A DNA stretch of 64,000 nucleotides, from the NCBI RefSeq assembly GCF_014650335.1, contig NZ_BMUT01000004.1, positions 397,947-461,946 of the forward strand, read 5' to 3'. Positions 29,875-39,279 of the stretch are shown in pieces (positions within the stretch are counted from its first letter, which is position 1; each line of letters opens with the position of its first letter). Source of the stretch: Streptomyces hiroshimensis (GTDB taxonomy: Bacteria > Actinomycetota > Actinomycetes > Streptomycetales > Streptomycetaceae). Below the pieces are notes generated by a model. That model was not told the origin of the DNA and did not search any database. It worked only from the letters and a program-made list of their open reading frames with translations. A program made the position numbers and the translations under genes.

Positions 29875-29919
29875 GGCTACCGGCTAACGCCGGTGAAGAG
29901 AGTCAGACGACTCGCGAGG

Positions 29920-30303
29920 TCACTTGACCTCGACGGAGGCGCCGGCGCCCTTGAGGGCCTCGGCGGCCTTCTCCGCGGCGTCCTTGGCGACCTTCTCGAG
30001 GACCGGCTTCGGGGTGCCGTCGACGAGGTCCTTGGCCTCCTTCAGACCCAGGGAGGTCAGCTCACGCACGACCTTGATGACCTGGATCTTCTTGTCACCG
30101 GCGGCGGTGAGGATGACGTCGAACTCGTCCTTCTCCTCGACCTCGGCGGCCGGGGCGCCCGGGACGCCGGCGGCGGCGACGGCGACCGGAGCGGCGGCGG
30201 TGACGTCGAACTTCTCCTCGAAGGCGGAGACGAACTCGGAGAGCTCGATGAGGGTCATGCCCTCGAACTGCGCGAGCAGCTCGTCCTGGGTGAGCTTCGC
30301 CAT
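29920..30303 (-). CDS. rplL: 50S ribosomal protein L7/L12
   Basis: The product is 127 residues. The N-terminal dimerisation domain ([20 protein letters not shown]) is followed by an Ala/Val-rich hinge. The C-terminal factor-binding domain follows ([20 protein letters not shown]). It is the flexible stalk that recruits GTPase factors. It lies 110 bases after rplJ. Confidence 0.98.
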   Translation of the reverse strand: MAKLTQDELLAQFEGMTLIELSEFVSAFEEKFDVTAAAPVAVAAAGVPGAPAAEVEEKDEFDVILTAAGDKKIQVIKVVRELTSLGLKEAKDLVDGTPKPVLEKVAKDAAEKAAEALKGAGASVEVK

Positions 30304-30413
30304 GATGGCGGTCCTTCCACTAATTCGGCAGGTGCCGGATGTACATTTCGGCGGGCGTACGTAGGGCCCGCTGCGACCGTGACGGGCGCGAGGAATTCAG
30401 GCGCGAGCCTGGA

Positions 30414-30974
30414 TTACTCGGCAGCCTCGGCCTCGGCGGGAGCCGGCGTACCGGCACCGCCCTGCTCGACCTTGTCGCGAAGCGCGTCCACGGTGCGGAC
30501 GAGCTTCGACGGCAGGGCCTGGAAGAGCGCGGCCGCCTGGGACGGCTTCGCCTTCATGGCGCCCGCCAGCTTGGCGAGCAGAACCTCGCGGGACTCGAGG
30601 TCCGCAAGCTTCTTGATCTCATCGGCGGACAGCGCCTTACCATCAAGGACACCGCCCTTGATGATCAGGTTGGGGTTGTCCTTGGCGAAGTCACGAAGAC
30701 CCTTCGCCGACTCCACCGGGTCACCGGTGACGAAGGCAACCGCCGTCGGACCAGCGAAAAGCTCGTCCTCCAGCGTGATCCCGGCGTTGCCAGCCGCGAT
30801 CTTGGTCAGCGTGTTCTTCACCACGGCGTACTGGGCGTTCTCACCGAGCGAACGACGCAGCGTCTTGAGCTGCGCCACGGTGAGACCGCGGTACTCAGTC
30901 AGCACGGCGGCGTTGGAGCTGCGGAACTTGTCCGTCAGCTCGGCAACCGCAGCAGACTTGTCGGGCCTCGCCAT
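30414..30974 (-). CDS. rplJ: 50S ribosomal protein L10
   Basis: A 186-residue stalk base protein, with [20 protein letters not shown] and the L12-binding C-terminal helix. The L10-L12 complex represses its own mRNA by binding the leader in other bacteria. The 5' region here has a matching structured leader (30975-31200). Confidence 0.97.
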   Translation of the reverse strand: MARPDKSAAVAELTDKFRSSNAAVLTEYRGLTVAQLKTLRRSLGENAQYAVVKNTLTKIAAGNAGITLEDELFAGPTAVAFVTGDPVESAKGLRDFAKDNPNLIIKGGVLDGKALSADEIKKLADLESREVLLAKLAGAMKAKPSQAAALFQALPSKLVRTVDALRDKVEQGGAGTPAPAEAEAAE

Positions 30975-31200
30975 GAGCCTCGGCCTCCTTCCGGGTGATT
31001 CGGACCGCTACGCGAAGGGACCTGGGCAAAACGAAACGCCCCGGCGCAGGCGCTCGGGGCGTGACTCGACCGCTTCGACCAGAAGTCGTCGCGGGAGTGC
31101 TTCCTCAAATCACCTGCGCAGGTCGCCCGCAGCTAGCGGATCCTTCGGCCACCACACCTCCTCGCGGAGGCACAGCAACGACCAGCGGTCTTTGGCTTCT
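30975..31200 (-). ncRNA. rplJ (L10) leader
   Basis: The 226 bases upstream of rplJ are non-coding and structured. They contain the motif CCTGCGCAGGTGATTTGAGG, which resembles the kink-turn region of L10-binding leaders, and a downstream terminator-shaped hairpin. The assignment to the L10 leader class is by context and partial motif, not by covariance search. The remaining bases to 31315 hold the promoter and the start of the next gap. Confidence 0.5.
31036..31062 (-). terminator. Attenuator hairpin in the rplJ leader
   Basis: On the minus strand ACGCCCCG...CGGGGCGT closes a hairpin followed directly by TTCGTTTT. An intrinsic terminator ahead of the first gene of an operon indicates attenuation of rplJL(-rpoBC), presumably in response to free L10-L12. 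Confidence 0.6.
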
Positions 31201-31205
31201 GGAGG

Positions 31206-31235
31206 ACCATACGTGAACGGGACACCCGGAGGCAA
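31206..31235 (-). promoter_or_regulatory. Candidate rplJ promoter
   Basis: TTGCCT (31230-31235) and TATGGT (31206-31211) are 18 bases apart on the minus strand, just upstream of the structured leader. It is a moderate match. Confidence 0.4.
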
Positions 31236-31315
31236 ATCGGCCCCCGGGTGAGTGTTCTCCGCAGCTCAGGAGAGGCGCCGGGTGACAGACGCGTCGAGTC
31301 GGCGGACGCGTCGGG

Positions 31316-32269
31316 TCAGGAGGCGAGCGGCGGGACCTCGCCGCTCTCCTTCATCTTCTTGAGCTTCTCCATCAGGTCGACGGTCTGGTCCGCCGGCGGC
31401 GCCTGGACGCGGGCCTCGGCACCGTAGTCGGACAGGCTCTGGGCGATCTCCATCCGGCCCTTGCTGGTGTCCATGTTCATGACCATCTTCACGGGGAGGT
31501 CGTCGGAGCTCACCCAGACGTCCATGTCGTACTGCGTGATGCCGGCCTGCTTGATGGAGTCGAGCAGCTGCTGCCGGTCCTTCTCGTCGAGGCCTTCGAG
31601 GCTCTTGTTGGACTTCACGGCCTCGTCCGCGGTGAGCGTGCCCTTGTAGTGCCGGGCCTTCTTCCCGTCGACCGTCTCCTCGCCGACCAGCTTCACGTTG
31701 GGCGACTCCTTGAGGAGGGCCATCTGCTTGGCCGGGTCCTGGCCCTGGCTCTGACCGCCGCCCATGAGCTGCTGGAGGCCCTTGGCGTCGCCGCCGGACT
31801 CCTTGGCCATCTCGGCCAGATCGATCTTGAGCCAGCGCTTGCCGTCGTTCTTGGCGGCGGCCTCCGGGCCCACGTCGGTGTACGTGACGCTGCCGATCGT
31901 GATCGACCGGCTCTCGGAGGGGGCGCCGTCCTTCCCGGGCAGCCCGGTCACGCGCTGGTCCGCGACGGAGGGGTTCCAGCCCACGATGCCGGAGGACTGC
32001 AGGGTCACGGGCTGGTCGCCCAGGCCCGGCAGCTTCATGGTCATCTTGAACTTGGCCGACTTGGCCGCCTGCGTCTTCTTGAAGGCCGCGTTGACGGCCT
32101 CGGCCGACACCCCCGCCCCGGCCTGCTTCTCCGACTTCGCGGAGGCGCCCGAGGAAGCCCCCGGGGCGGCCTTGTCGTCCTTCTTGTCGCCGCCGCAGGC
32201 CGCGACGCCCGCCAGCAGGGCGACCGCCGTCACCGACACGCTCAGGCGCTTCCAGGTGGACTTGTGCAT
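31316..32269 (-). CDS. Secreted lipoprotein, LppX/LprG- or LolA-like
   Basis: A 317-residue protein with signal peptide MHKSTWKRLSVSVTAVALLA and a lipobox ending VAAC, lipid cysteine at residue 25. A charged/Ala-Gly linker and a single soluble domain follow. The domain has repeated beta segments (SAKFKMTMKLPG, GIVGWNPSVADQRVTG) that resemble the lipid-carrying LppX/LprG and LolA half-barrel. This match is by eye only. ATG 32267-32269 has a GGGGGCAGGA ribosome-binding site. The gene sits alone between rplJ and rplA, with terminators on the rplA side. Function is not established. Confidence 0.75.
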   Translation of the reverse strand: MHKSTWKRLSVSVTAVALLAGVAACGGDKKDDKAAPGASSGASAKSEKQAGAGVSAEAVNAAFKKTQAAKSAKFKMTMKLPGLGDQPVTLQSSGIVGWNPSVADQRVTGLPGKDGAPSESRSITIGSVTYTDVGPEAAAKNDGKRWLKIDLAEMAKESGGDAKGLQQLMGGGQSQGQDPAKQMALLKESPNVKLVGEETVDGKKARHYKGTLTADEAVKSNKSLEGLDEKDRQQLLDSIKQAGITQYDMDVWVSSDDLPVKMVMNMDTSKGRMEIAQSLSDYGAEARVQAPPADQTVDLMEKLKKMKESGEVPPLAS

Positions 32270-32365
32270 GTCCTGCCCCCCTCTACTCAAAAGCGATCAA
32301 TGTGAACGTTAGTTCACCACATCGGCAGATGCGTCCGACAGGCGCATGAAGGACGTTAAAACGCA

Positions 32366-32403
32366 AGCAGGCCCCGCATCTCCTGGGAGATGCGGGGCCT
32401 GCT
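32366..32403 (-). terminator. Terminator downstream of rplKA
   Basis: An 18-bp perfect inverted repeat, 32366-32383 with 32386-32403 (core GCAGGCCCCGCATCTCC). It is 40 bases past the rplA stop. Confidence 0.85.
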
Positions 32404-32442
32404 CGTTCGCTTACGCGCCGAGGCGTCGTGATCCGGTCAGGA

Positions 32443-33159
32443 TCAGACGGTCTCGTCCTCCACCAGGAGGTTGCGGGTGCGGTTCGGGTCCAGCGGGATG
32501 CCGGCGCCCATGGTGGTGGTCAGGGTCGCCTTCTTGATGTAGCGGCCCTTCGCGGCGGACGGCTTGAGGCGGGTGATCTCCTCGAGCGCCGCGGCGTAGT
32601 TCTCCACCAGCTTGGTCTCGTCGAAGGAGACCTTGCCGATGATGAAGTGCAGGTTCGAGTGCTTGTCGACGCGGAACTCGATCTTGCCGCCCTTGATGTC
32701 CGTGACAGCCTTCGCCACGTCCGGGGTGACCGTGCCGGTCTTCGGGTTCGGCATCAGACCACGCGGACCGAGCACGCGGCCGAGGCGGCCGACCTTGCCC
32801 ATGAGGTCCGGGGTGGCGACGACGGCGTCGAAGTCCAGACGGCCCTTCGCGACCTCGTCGATGAGCTCGTCGGCGCCGACGATGTCGGCGCCCGCGGCAC
32901 GCGCGGCCTCGGCACGGTCGCCGGTCGCGAAGACCAGGACCCGGGCGGTCTTACCGGTGCCGTGCGGAAGGTTCACGGTGCCGCGGACCATCTGGTCGGC
33001 CTTGCGCGGGTCGACGCCCAGACGCATGGCAACCTCGACGGTCGCGTCGAACTTGGTGGCGGAGGTGTCCTTCGCCAGGCGGACGGCCTCGAGCGGGGCG
33101 TACAGACGCTCACGCTCGATCTTCGCGTCCACGTTGCGAAGAGTCTTGCTGCGCTTCAC
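32443..33159 (-). CDS. rplA: 50S ribosomal protein L1
   Basis: This 238-residue protein of the mobile L1 stalk starts [20 protein letters not shown]. It has [20 protein letters not shown] and [21 protein letters not shown]1 helps release E-site tRNA and represses its own operon in E. coli. It follows rplK by 80 bases. Confidence 0.98.
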   Translation of the reverse strand: MKRSKTLRNVDAKIERERLYAPLEAVRLAKDTSATKFDATVEVAMRLGVDPRKADQMVRGTVNLPHGTGKTARVLVFATGDRAEAARAAGADIVGADELIDEVAKGRLDFDAVVATPDLMGKVGRLGRVLGPRGLMPNPKTGTVTPDVAKAVTDIKGGKIEFRVDKHSNLHFIIGKVSFDETKLVENYAAALEEITRLKPSAAKGRYIKKATLTTTMGAGIPLDPNRTRNLLVEDETV

Positions 33160-33239
33160 TGAAACTCCTCAGTGGTGATCGGGAGTCGTGGTGCGGGCCG
33201 GCGCTGGCCCTTCCACGGGTACTGCCAGGGGGGTGGAGG

Positions 33240-33674
33240 TCAGCCCTCGACCGTGATGCCCATGGAACGGGCGGTGCCGGCGATGATCTTCGACGCGGCG
33301 TCCAGGTCGTTGGCGTTCAGGTCGGGCATCTTGGTCGTGGCGATCTCGCGGACCTGCGCCTCGGTGATCTTGGCGACCTTGGTCTTGTGCGGCTCGCCCG
33401 AGCCCTTGTCCACGCCCGCGGCCTTGAGGATCAGCTTCGCGGCCGGCGGAGTCTTGGTCACGAAGGTGAAGGAACGGTCCTCGTAGACCGTGATCTCCAC
33501 CGGCACGACCATGCCACGCTGCGACTCGGTCGCGGCGTTGTAGGCCTTGCAGAACTCCATGATGTTGACGCCGTGCTGGCCCAGCGCGGGGCCGACCGGC
33601 GGAGCCGGGTTCGCGGCACCGGCGCTGATCTGGAGCTTGATAAGCCCCGTGACCTTCTTCTTCTTGGGAGGCAT
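33240..33674 (-). CDS. rplK: 50S ribosomal protein L11
   Basis: A 144-residue protein whose N-terminal proline-rich part ([20 protein letters not shown]) contacts thiostrepton-type antibiotics and RelA-dependent signalling in other bacteria. The C-terminal RNA-binding domain ends [13 protein letters not shown] terminator with a U tract lies between nusG and this gene, so rplK should have its own promoter in 33675-33760, which I cannot pinpoint. Confidence 0.98.
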
Positions 33675-33763
33675 TGCTCTCTCCGGGTCCTAGTGAGAGT
33701 TTTTTGCCCGCGCACAGTGCGCGCAGGCATACCGCACCACGATAACGGGTAACATGCTGCGGC

Positions 33764-33809
33764 CAAAAACCGAGCAGGTCAGACAGGCTTTATCAGCCGG
33801 TCTGACCTG
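33764..33809 (-). terminator. Intrinsic terminator after nusG
   Basis: CAGGTCAGAC (33775-33784) pairs with GTCTGACCTG (33800-33809), with an inner GGCT/AGCC stem. On the minus strand it is followed by GGTTTTTGG. It is one of the few classical stem-plus-T-run terminators in the window and lies 25 bases past the nusG stop. Confidence 0.85.
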
Positions 33810-33833
33810 TTCGGAAGCGTTTGATCAGAAGTG

Positions 33834-34727
33834 TCAGTTCTTCTGGATCTGGTCGAAGCTCAGCTCGACCGGGGTCTCGCGACCGAAGATCTCGACGAGG
33901 CCCTTGACCTTCTTCGAGTCGGCGTTGATCTCGTTGATCGTGGCCTGCAGGGTCGCGAACGGGCCGTCGGTGACGGTGACCGAGTCGCCCACCTCGAAGT
34001 CCAGCACCTGGACCTCGACCTTGCGCTGCGGCGCCGGCTTGCCCTCGGCCTCGGCGGCCTCGCGGGCGGCCTTCTCCTCGGCCTCCGGGGCGAGCATCTT
34101 GACGATCTCGTCCAGCGTCAGCGGGTAGGGGTCGTAGGCGTTGCCGACGAAGCCGGTGACACCCGGGGTGTTGCGGACGACGCCCCAGGACTCGTTCGTC
34201 AGGTCCATGCGCACCAGGACGTAGCCCGGGAGCTTGTTCTGGCGGACGGTGCGGCGGTCGCCGTTCTTGATCTGGACGACCTCTTCCTGCGGCACCTCGG
34301 CCTGGAAGATGTAGTCCTCGACGTTGAGCGAGACGGCGCGCTGCTCGAGGTTGGTCTTCACGCGGTTCTCGTAACCCGCGTAGGTGTGGATGACGTACCA
34401 CTCGCCGGGCAGGCCGCGGAGCTCTTCGCGCAGGGCCGTGATGGGGTCGACGGCGGGCTCTTCCTCGGCGGGCTCTTCGGCCTCGTCCTCGGTGTCCTCG
34501 GCGGCGGCCTCGGCCTCGTCCTCGTCGGACTCGACGTGGAGAGCGGCCTCCTCGGCCGGCTCGCCCGCAGCGGCTTCCTCGGCGTCGAGCTCGTCGGCGA
34601 CGTCGGCGCCCTCGACGATCTCCTGCGCGGTGTCGTCGCCCTCGACCTCTGCCGAGGCGGCGGCGTCCACGTCGGCCTCTGCCGCCTCGACGGGCTCGAC
34701 GGCGTCGTTCAGGTTCGGGTCAGACAC
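33834..34727 (-). CDS. nusG: Transcription factor NusG with long acidic N-terminal extension
   Basis: The product is 297 residues. The first 100 or so are acidic Ala/Glu/Asp-rich sequence, as in other streptomycete NusG proteins. The NGN domain begins at [20 protein letters not shown], and the KOW domain is [19 protein letters not shown] near the end. NusG binds RNA polymerase and links it to Rho or S10. It is 81 bases downstream of secE. Confidence 0.97.
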   Translation of the reverse strand: MSDPNLNDAVEPVEAAEADVDAAASAEVEGDDTAQEIVEGADVADELDAEEAAAGEPAEEAALHVESDEDEAEAAAEDTEDEAEEPAEEEPAVDPITALREELRGLPGEWYVIHTYAGYENRVKTNLEQRAVSLNVEDYIFQAEVPQEEVVQIKNGDRRTVRQNKLPGYVLVRMDLTNESWGVVRNTPGVTGFVGNAYDPYPLTLDEIVKMLAPEAEEKAAREAAEAEGKPAPQRKVEVQVLDFEVGDSVTVTDGPFATLQATINEINADSKKVKGLVEIFGRETPVELSFDQIQKN

Positions 34728-34808
34728 GTGGCTGCTTCTTCCTGGCTACAAGGGGTGGAACGTGCGAAAGGGGCGGCCCGCCTCACGGCAGCCGCCCTAC
34801 CCGCGGAT

Positions 34809-35099
34809 TCAGCCGAAGACGTACTTGACGGCGTTGGTGAACCCATAGTCAATCACGGTGACCAGGCCAATGACGATGACGACAAAGACGATCACCACAG
34901 TGGTGTACGTCGACAGCTGGCCCCGGGTGGGCCAGACGACCTTGCGGAGCTCGGCGACGATCTGGCGGTAGAACAGCGCGAGGCGGCCGAAGGGGCCCTT
35001 CTTCCCGCGCTTCCCGCCACGGCGGCCCTTCTTGGCGGCCACCTCGTCCTCGGGACGACCGCTCTCAGGCGTCGCGGTGGAGCCAAGGGCTTCCGTCAC
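34809..35099 (-). CDS. secE: Protein translocase subunit SecE
   Basis: A 96-residue protein with a basic cytoplasmic N-terminus (KKGRRGGKRGKKGPFGRLAL). The SecE signature VAELRKVVWPTRGQL is followed by a single transmembrane helix VVIVFVVIVIGLVTVIDYG. It clamps SecY. tRNA-Trp lies just upstream on the same strand and may share its transcript. Confidence 0.97.
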   Translation of the reverse strand: MTEALGSTATPESGRPEDEVAAKKGRRGGKRGKKGPFGRLALFYRQIVAELRKVVWPTRGQLSTYTTVVIVFVVIVIGLVTVIDYGFTNAVKYVFG

Positions 35100-35208
35100 T
35101 ACGTCCTCACCTGAATCCGGGTCGTGAGCCGTGCCGCGCCCGGTTGAGCCGCACGGCGGTGCATTTCATAACGTACGCACGCACGCACCCTGGTGACGAT
35201 GCGTGTAG

Positions 35209-35281
35209 CAGGGCCGAAGGGACTTGAACCCCCAACCGCTGGTTTTGGAGACCAGTGCTCTACCAATTGAGCTACGACCCT
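35209..35281 (-). tRNA. tRNA-Trp (CCA)
   Basis: A full cloverleaf reads 5'-AGGGTCG from 35281, anticodon stem-loop CTGGT-CTCCAAA-ACCAG, T loop GGTTCAAGTCC and a matching acceptor. The discriminator base is G, as expected for tRNA-Trp. CCA is not encoded. It is upstream of secE, a conserved actinobacterial arrangement. Confidence 0.97.
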
Positions 35282-35512
35282 TTGTGGTTTCCCCAACGTA
35301 CCGCATCCGACCGTGCGCACGGTGTGTGCGGAGCCGGATTGCGGCCGGTGAGGGCCAACGACGGTTGAGTGTACGTGGTCCGGGGGCGTGCGTCGAACAG
35401 CTTGTGCCGGAGTACAGCCGGAACGTCGCATTCCGGGCCTTCGGATGGGCCCTCCCGAGCCGTCCGTGAAACGTGTGCGCCCGCTTCGTCCCCCGTCTGC
35501 AACGATGCCCCC

Positions 35513-36760
35513 ATGACCGCTGCGACTCCTTCCGAGCCCCCCGTCCAGTCCCCCACCGAGCGCCGGGTGTCGACCCGTATCGGATCGATCTCCGAGTCCG
35601 CGACCCTCGCCGTCGACGCCAAGGCCAAGGCCCTCAAGGCCGCCGGGCGCCCGGTGATCGGCTTCGGCGCCGGCGAGCCCGACTTCCCCACCCCCGGCTA
35701 CATCGTCGAGGCCGCGGTGGAGGCCTGCCGTGACCCGAAGAACCACCGCTACACGCCCGCCGGCGGCCTGCCCGAGCTGAAGGCCGCCATCGCCGCGAAG
35801 ACGCTGCGCGACTCCGGCTACGAGGTCGAGGCGTCGCAGGTGCTGGTCACCAACGGCGGCAAGCAGGCCATCTACGAGGCGTTCGCCGCGATCCTCGACC
35901 CGGGCGACGAGGTCATCGTCCCGGCGCCGTACTGGACCACCTACCCCGAGTCCATCCGGCTGGCCGGGGGCGTCCCGGTCGACGTCGTCGCCGACGAGAC
36001 CACCGGGTACCGGGTCTCGGTGGAGCAGCTGGAGGCGGCCCGCACGGAGCGCACGAAGGTGCTGCTCTTCGTCTCGCCGTCGAACCCGACGGGCGCCGTC
36101 TACTCGCGCGAGCAGGTCGAGGCGGTGGGCCGCTGGGCCGCCGAGCACGGCCTGTGGGTGCTGACCGACGAGATCTACGAGCACCTGGTCTACGGGGACG
36201 CCGAGTTCTCGTCCCTGCCGGTGGTCGTGCCCGAGCTCCGCGACAAGTGCATCGTCGTCAACGGCGTCGCCAAGACGTACGCCATGACCGGCTGGCGGGT
36301 CGGGTGGGTCATCGCCCCGCAGGACGTGATCAAGGCCGCCACGAACCTGCAGTCGCACGCCACGTCGAATGTGTCCAACGTCGCACAGCGGGCGGCGATC
36401 GCGGCCGTCTCCGGTGACCTGGCCGCCGTCGACGAGATGAAGGTCGCCTTCGACCGCCGCCGGCGGACGATCGTGCGCATGCTCAACGAGATCGACGGCG
36501 TCCTCTGCCCGGAGCCGGAGGGTGCGTTCTACGCCTACCCGTCGGTCAAGGAGCTGCTCGGCAAGGAGATCCGCGGCAAGCGGCCCGCCACGTCCGTGGA
36601 GCTCGCCGCGCTGATCCTGGAGGAGGTGGAGGTCGCGGTGGTGCCGGGTGAGGCCTTCGGCACGCCGGGGTACCTGCGGCTGTCCTACGCGCTGGGTGAC
36701 GAGGATCTGGTCGAGGGTGTCTCGCGGATCCAGAAGCTGCTGGCGGAGGCGCGCGACTGA
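35513..36760 (+). CDS. aspC: Pyridoxal-phosphate aminotransferase, aspartate type (class I)
   Basis: A 415-residue fold-type I enzyme transferring the amino group of aspartate (or another amino acid) to 2-oxoglutarate. Motifs: [20 protein letters not shown] near the N-terminus, [11 protein letters not shown] (cofactor-contacting Asn), [10 protein letters not shown], and the Schiff-base lysine in [13 protein letters not shown] at residue 254. I use ATG 35513; the frame is open further upstream without a better start. It faces tRNA-Trp/secE divergently and ends before a strong terminator. Exact substrate preference cannot be set from sequence. Confidence 0.9.
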   Translation: MTAATPSEPPVQSPTERRVSTRIGSISESATLAVDAKAKALKAAGRPVIGFGAGEPDFPTPGYIVEAAVEACRDPKNHRYTPAGGLPELKAAIAAKTLRDSGYEVEASQVLVTNGGKQAIYEAFAAILDPGDEVIVPAPYWTTYPESIRLAGGVPVDVVADETTGYRVSVEQLEAARTERTKVLLFVSPSNPTGAVYSREQVEAVGRWAAEHGLWVLTDEIYEHLVYGDAEFSSLPVVVPELRDKCIVVNGVAKTYAMTGWRVGWVIAPQDVIKAATNLQSHATSNVSNVAQRAAIAAVSGDLAAVDEMKVAFDRRRRTIVRMLNEIDGVLCPEPEGAFYAYPSVKELLGKEIRGKRPATSVELAALILEEVEVAVVPGEAFGTPGYLRLSYALGDEDLVEGVSRIQKLLAEARD

Positions 36761-36774
36761 GCGCACGCTCCGTG

Positions 36775-36804
36775 ACGGGCCCCCGGCTTGTGCCGGGGGC
36801 CCGT
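36775..36804 (+). terminator. Terminator downstream of the aminotransferase
   Basis: ACGGGCCCCCGGC (36775-36787) pairs perfectly with GCCGGGGGCCCGT (36792-36804). The stem is followed by ATTCGTTTTC. It lies 15 bases past the stop. Confidence 0.9.
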
Positions 36805-36878
36805 ATTCGTTTTCGGGGCGGCGCCCGTTAAGTGAAAGTCCCTTCCGGTACGCCGGGTGCATGCGGCAGGATCTGCAA

Positions 36879-37922
36879 ATGGAGAGTGTTCGTGCCCGCG
36901 GCGAAGCCGCTATCAGAGACGTCCGGCTGCTGCCGAAAGCCCATCTGCACCTGCACTTCACCGGGTCCATGCGGCCCGGCACCCTGCTGGAGCTCGCCGA
37001 CAAGTACGGGGTGCACCTGCCGGAAGCGCTGAGCAGCGGCGAGCCGCCGAGGCTCCGGGCGACGGATGAGCGCGGGTGGTTCCGGTTCCAGCGGCTGTAC
37101 GACATCGCGCGGTCCTGCCTCCGGTCGCCGGAGGACATCCAGCGGCTCGTGCGGGAGGCCGCGGAGGAGGACGTCCGGGACGGGTCCGGGTGGCTGGAGA
37201 TCCAGGTCGACCCGACGTCCTACGCGCCTCGGCTGGGCGGGCTGATTCCCGCTCTGGAGATCATCCTGGATGCGGTCGAGAGCGCGTCCAAGGAGACCGG
37301 GCTGGGGATGCGCGTGCTCGTCGCCGCCAACCGCATGAAGCACCCCCTGGACGCCCGGACGCTGGCGCGGCTGGCCGTGCGGTACGCCGACCGGGGCGTG
37401 GTGGGATTCGGGCTCTCCAACGACGAGCGGCGCGGCCTCGCGCGCGACTTCGACCGCGCCTTCGAGATCGCCCGGGAGGGCGGCCTGCTGGCTGCACCGC
37501 ACGGCGGTGAGCTCTCGGGCCCCAGCAGCGTGCGGGACTGCATGGACGACCTGCACGCCTCCCGCGTGGGGCACGGCGTGCGGGCCGCCGAGGACCCGCG
37601 GCTGCTGCGGAAGCTCGCGGAGCGGGGAGTGACGTGCGAGGTCTGTCCGTCGTCCAACGTCGCGCTGGGCGTCTACGAGAAGCCGGGCGACGTGCCGCTG
37701 CGTGTTCTGTGGGACGCCGGCGTGCCGATAGCGCTCGGCGCCGACGACCCCCTGCTCTTCGGCTCGCGGCTCGCCGCGCAGTACGAGCTGGTGCGGGAGC
37801 ACCACGGGTTCACGGACGCGGAGCTGGCGGAGCTGGCGCGGCAGTCCGTGCGGGGGTCGGCTGCGCCTGAGCTTGTGCGGGCGGGGTTGCTGGCGGGCAT
37901 CGACGCTTGGCTGGCCGCCTGA
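36879..37922 (+). CDS. add: Adenosine deaminase family protein
   Basis: A 347-residue TIM-barrel metal hydrolase converting adenosine to inosine. The first metal site is KAHLHLHFTGSM, then HGGEL, GHGVRAAEDP and the catalytic GADDPLLF. An AGGA seven bases before ATG 36879 favours this start; ATG 36861 gives six more residues with a weaker site. It is convergent with murB. Confidence 0.88.
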   Translation: MESVRARGEAAIRDVRLLPKAHLHLHFTGSMRPGTLLELADKYGVHLPEALSSGEPPRLRATDERGWFRFQRLYDIARSCLRSPEDIQRLVREAAEEDVRDGSGWLEIQVDPTSYAPRLGGLIPALEIILDAVESASKETGLGMRVLVAANRMKHPLDARTLARLAVRYADRGVVGFGLSNDERRGLARDFDRAFEIAREGGLLAAPHGGELSGPSSVRDCMDDLHASRVGHGVRAAEDPRLLRKLAERGVTCEVCPSSNVALGVYEKPGDVPLRVLWDAGVPIALGADDPLLFGSRLAAQYELVREHHGFTDAELAELARQSVRGSAAPELVRAGLLAGIDAWLAA

Positions 37923-37973
37923 GGCTTCTCTCCCACCACCTGGTTGTGGGCAGGCGTTCCGCAGGGCTGGGGG

Positions 37974-38002
37974 CACCTCCCAGCGGTAGCTGGGGGAGGG
38001 TG
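37974..38002. repeat. REP-like palindrome between add and murB
   Basis: CACCTCCCAGC-GGTA-GCTGGGGGAGGGTG forms a near-perfect hairpin between two convergent genes. From memory, very similar palindromes are scattered in intergenic regions of many Streptomyces genomes. It may also serve as a terminator for either gene. Confidence 0.6.
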
Positions 38003-38052
38003 GGCACAACCGGCCACCGGGCCGCACCGGGCCACGAAACCGCCAGTGGCGA

Positions 38053-39108
38053 CTACAGCGCCACGCCGACCGTGACCGGCTCGTTGACCAGGGTCACCCC
38101 GAACGCCTCGTGGACGCCGGCCCGGACCTCTCGGGCCAGGGCCAGGAGATCCTCCGTGGTCGCCTCGCCACGGTTCGTGAGCGCCAGCGTGTGCTTCGTG
38201 CTGATGCGCGCCGCGCCCGAGCCGTACCCCTTCGTGAAGCCCGCCTTGTCGATCAGCCAGGCCGCCGAGGTCTTCATGAAGCCCTCCCCCGCCGGGTAGG
38301 CGGGCGGCGCCACGTCCGGGCCGAGCCGGTCCGCGACGCGCGTCAGGAACGCCGCGTGCTCCGCCTCGGTCAGGATCGGGTTGCAGAAGAACGAGCCGGC
38401 CGACCACGTGTCGTGGTCCTCCGGGTCGAGGACCATGCCCTTGCCGGCGCGCAGCTTGAGGACCGTCTCGCGGGCCTGGGCCGCGGGGACGCGGTCGCCG
38501 GCCTCGACGCCCAGGGCGCGGGCGGTCTCGGGGTAGCGGATGGGGGCGGACATGCCGTCCGCGTCCTCCAGCTCGAAGCGGACGCGGAGGACGACGTAGC
38601 GGGCGGGGTCCGCCTTGAAGCGGCTGTGGCGGTACGAGAAGGCGCACTCGGCGTTGGTGAGGGTCACCGTCTCGCCGGTGCGGCGGTCGTAGGCGACGAC
38701 CTCGGTGATCGTCTGGGCGACGTCCTGGCCGTAGGCGCCGACGTTCTGGATGGGGGTGGCGCCGGCGGAGCCGGGGATGCCGGCGAGGCATTCGATGCCG
38801 GCGAGGCCGGCTTCGACGGTGCGGGCGACGGCGTCGGACCAGTTCTCGCCGGCGGCGAGGTCAAGGCGGGTGCCATCGAGGGTGAAGCCGGTGGTGGCGA
38901 TGCGCAGGGCGGTGCCCTCGAAGCCCTTGTCGGAGATGACGAGGTTGCTGCCGCCGCCGATGATCAGGAGCGGGGTGGCGGTCTCGTCGGCCTCGCGGAC
39001 GGCGGCGATCACCTCGGCGTCGGTGGTGGCCGTGATGAGGCGGGTGGCCGGGCCGCCGAGCCTGAAGGTGGTCAGGGGGGCGAGGGGGGCGTCGTGTCGT
39101 TCCTGCAC
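38053..39108 (-). CDS. murB: UDP-N-acetylenolpyruvoylglucosamine reductase (MurB)
   Basis: A 351-residue FAD enzyme reducing UDP-GlcNAc-enolpyruvate to UDP-MurNAc in peptidoglycan synthesis. The FAD-binding part has TTFRLGGPATRL, LIIGGGSNLVISDKG and IPGSAGATPIQNVGAYGQDV. The substrate domain has the catalytic serine in AGSFFCNPI and the C-terminal glutamate in LVNEPVTVG. Streptomyces murB often stands here, apart from the dcw cluster. The upstream 541-base gap is repeat-rich. Confidence 0.95.
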   Translation of the reverse strand: MQERHDAPLAPLTTFRLGGPATRLITATTDAEVIAAVREADETATPLLIIGGGSNLVISDKGFEGTALRIATTGFTLDGTRLDLAAGENWSDAVARTVEAGLAGIECLAGIPGSAGATPIQNVGAYGQDVAQTITEVVAYDRRTGETVTLTNAECAFSYRHSRFKADPARYVVLRVRFELEDADGMSAPIRYPETARALGVEAGDRVPAAQARETVLKLRAGKGMVLDPEDHDTWSAGSFFCNPILTEAEHAAFLTRVADRLGPDVAPPAYPAGEGFMKTSAAWLIDKAGFTKGYGSGAARISTKHTLALTNRGEATTEDLLALAREVRAGVHEAFGVTLVNEPVTVGVAL

Positions 39109-39166
39109 CAGACCAGGGTACGGGTGGGCCGGGCGAGGTGGTCCGGGGCCGGGGGCCGGGGGCTCC

Positions 39167-39266
39167 GGGGGTGTTTCGGAATCGGATATTTACGGGCGGA
39201 ACCGTCCACCGGACCGGCACCCGGCACGCCGCCCACAAATATCCGGCAGCATTCCGAAACACCCCC
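39167..39266. repeat. 100-base interrupted inverted repeat
   Basis: Arms begin GGGGGTGTTTCGGAAT (39167 onward) and end ATTCCGAAACACCCCC (39266). A second matching block inside, GGATATTT...GGGCGG against CCGCCC...AAATATCC, extends the arms to about 33 bases. The right arm has a few extra bases. The blocks around ATATT are AT-rich for this genome. The shape suits a MITE-like remnant or a large hairpin; no target duplication is visible. Confidence 0.7.
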
Positions 39267-39279
39267 TGCGCCCCCGTCC

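Larger units (their letters stand above)
29246..29919. other. rplL-rpoB intergenic control region
   Basis: The 674 bases hold an attenuator-like hairpin close to rplL (29843-29874) and a promoter for rpoBC (29407-29435). No gene is convincing; the long plus-strand frame here is antisense read-through. In other actinobacteria rpoB is also transcribed from its own promoter in this gap. Confidence 0.65.

Noticed and set aside
36648..36860. Extended N-terminus of the adenosine deaminase frame
   Set aside because: It overlaps the end of the aminotransferase gene and its terminator; a well-placed AGGA supports ATG 36879.
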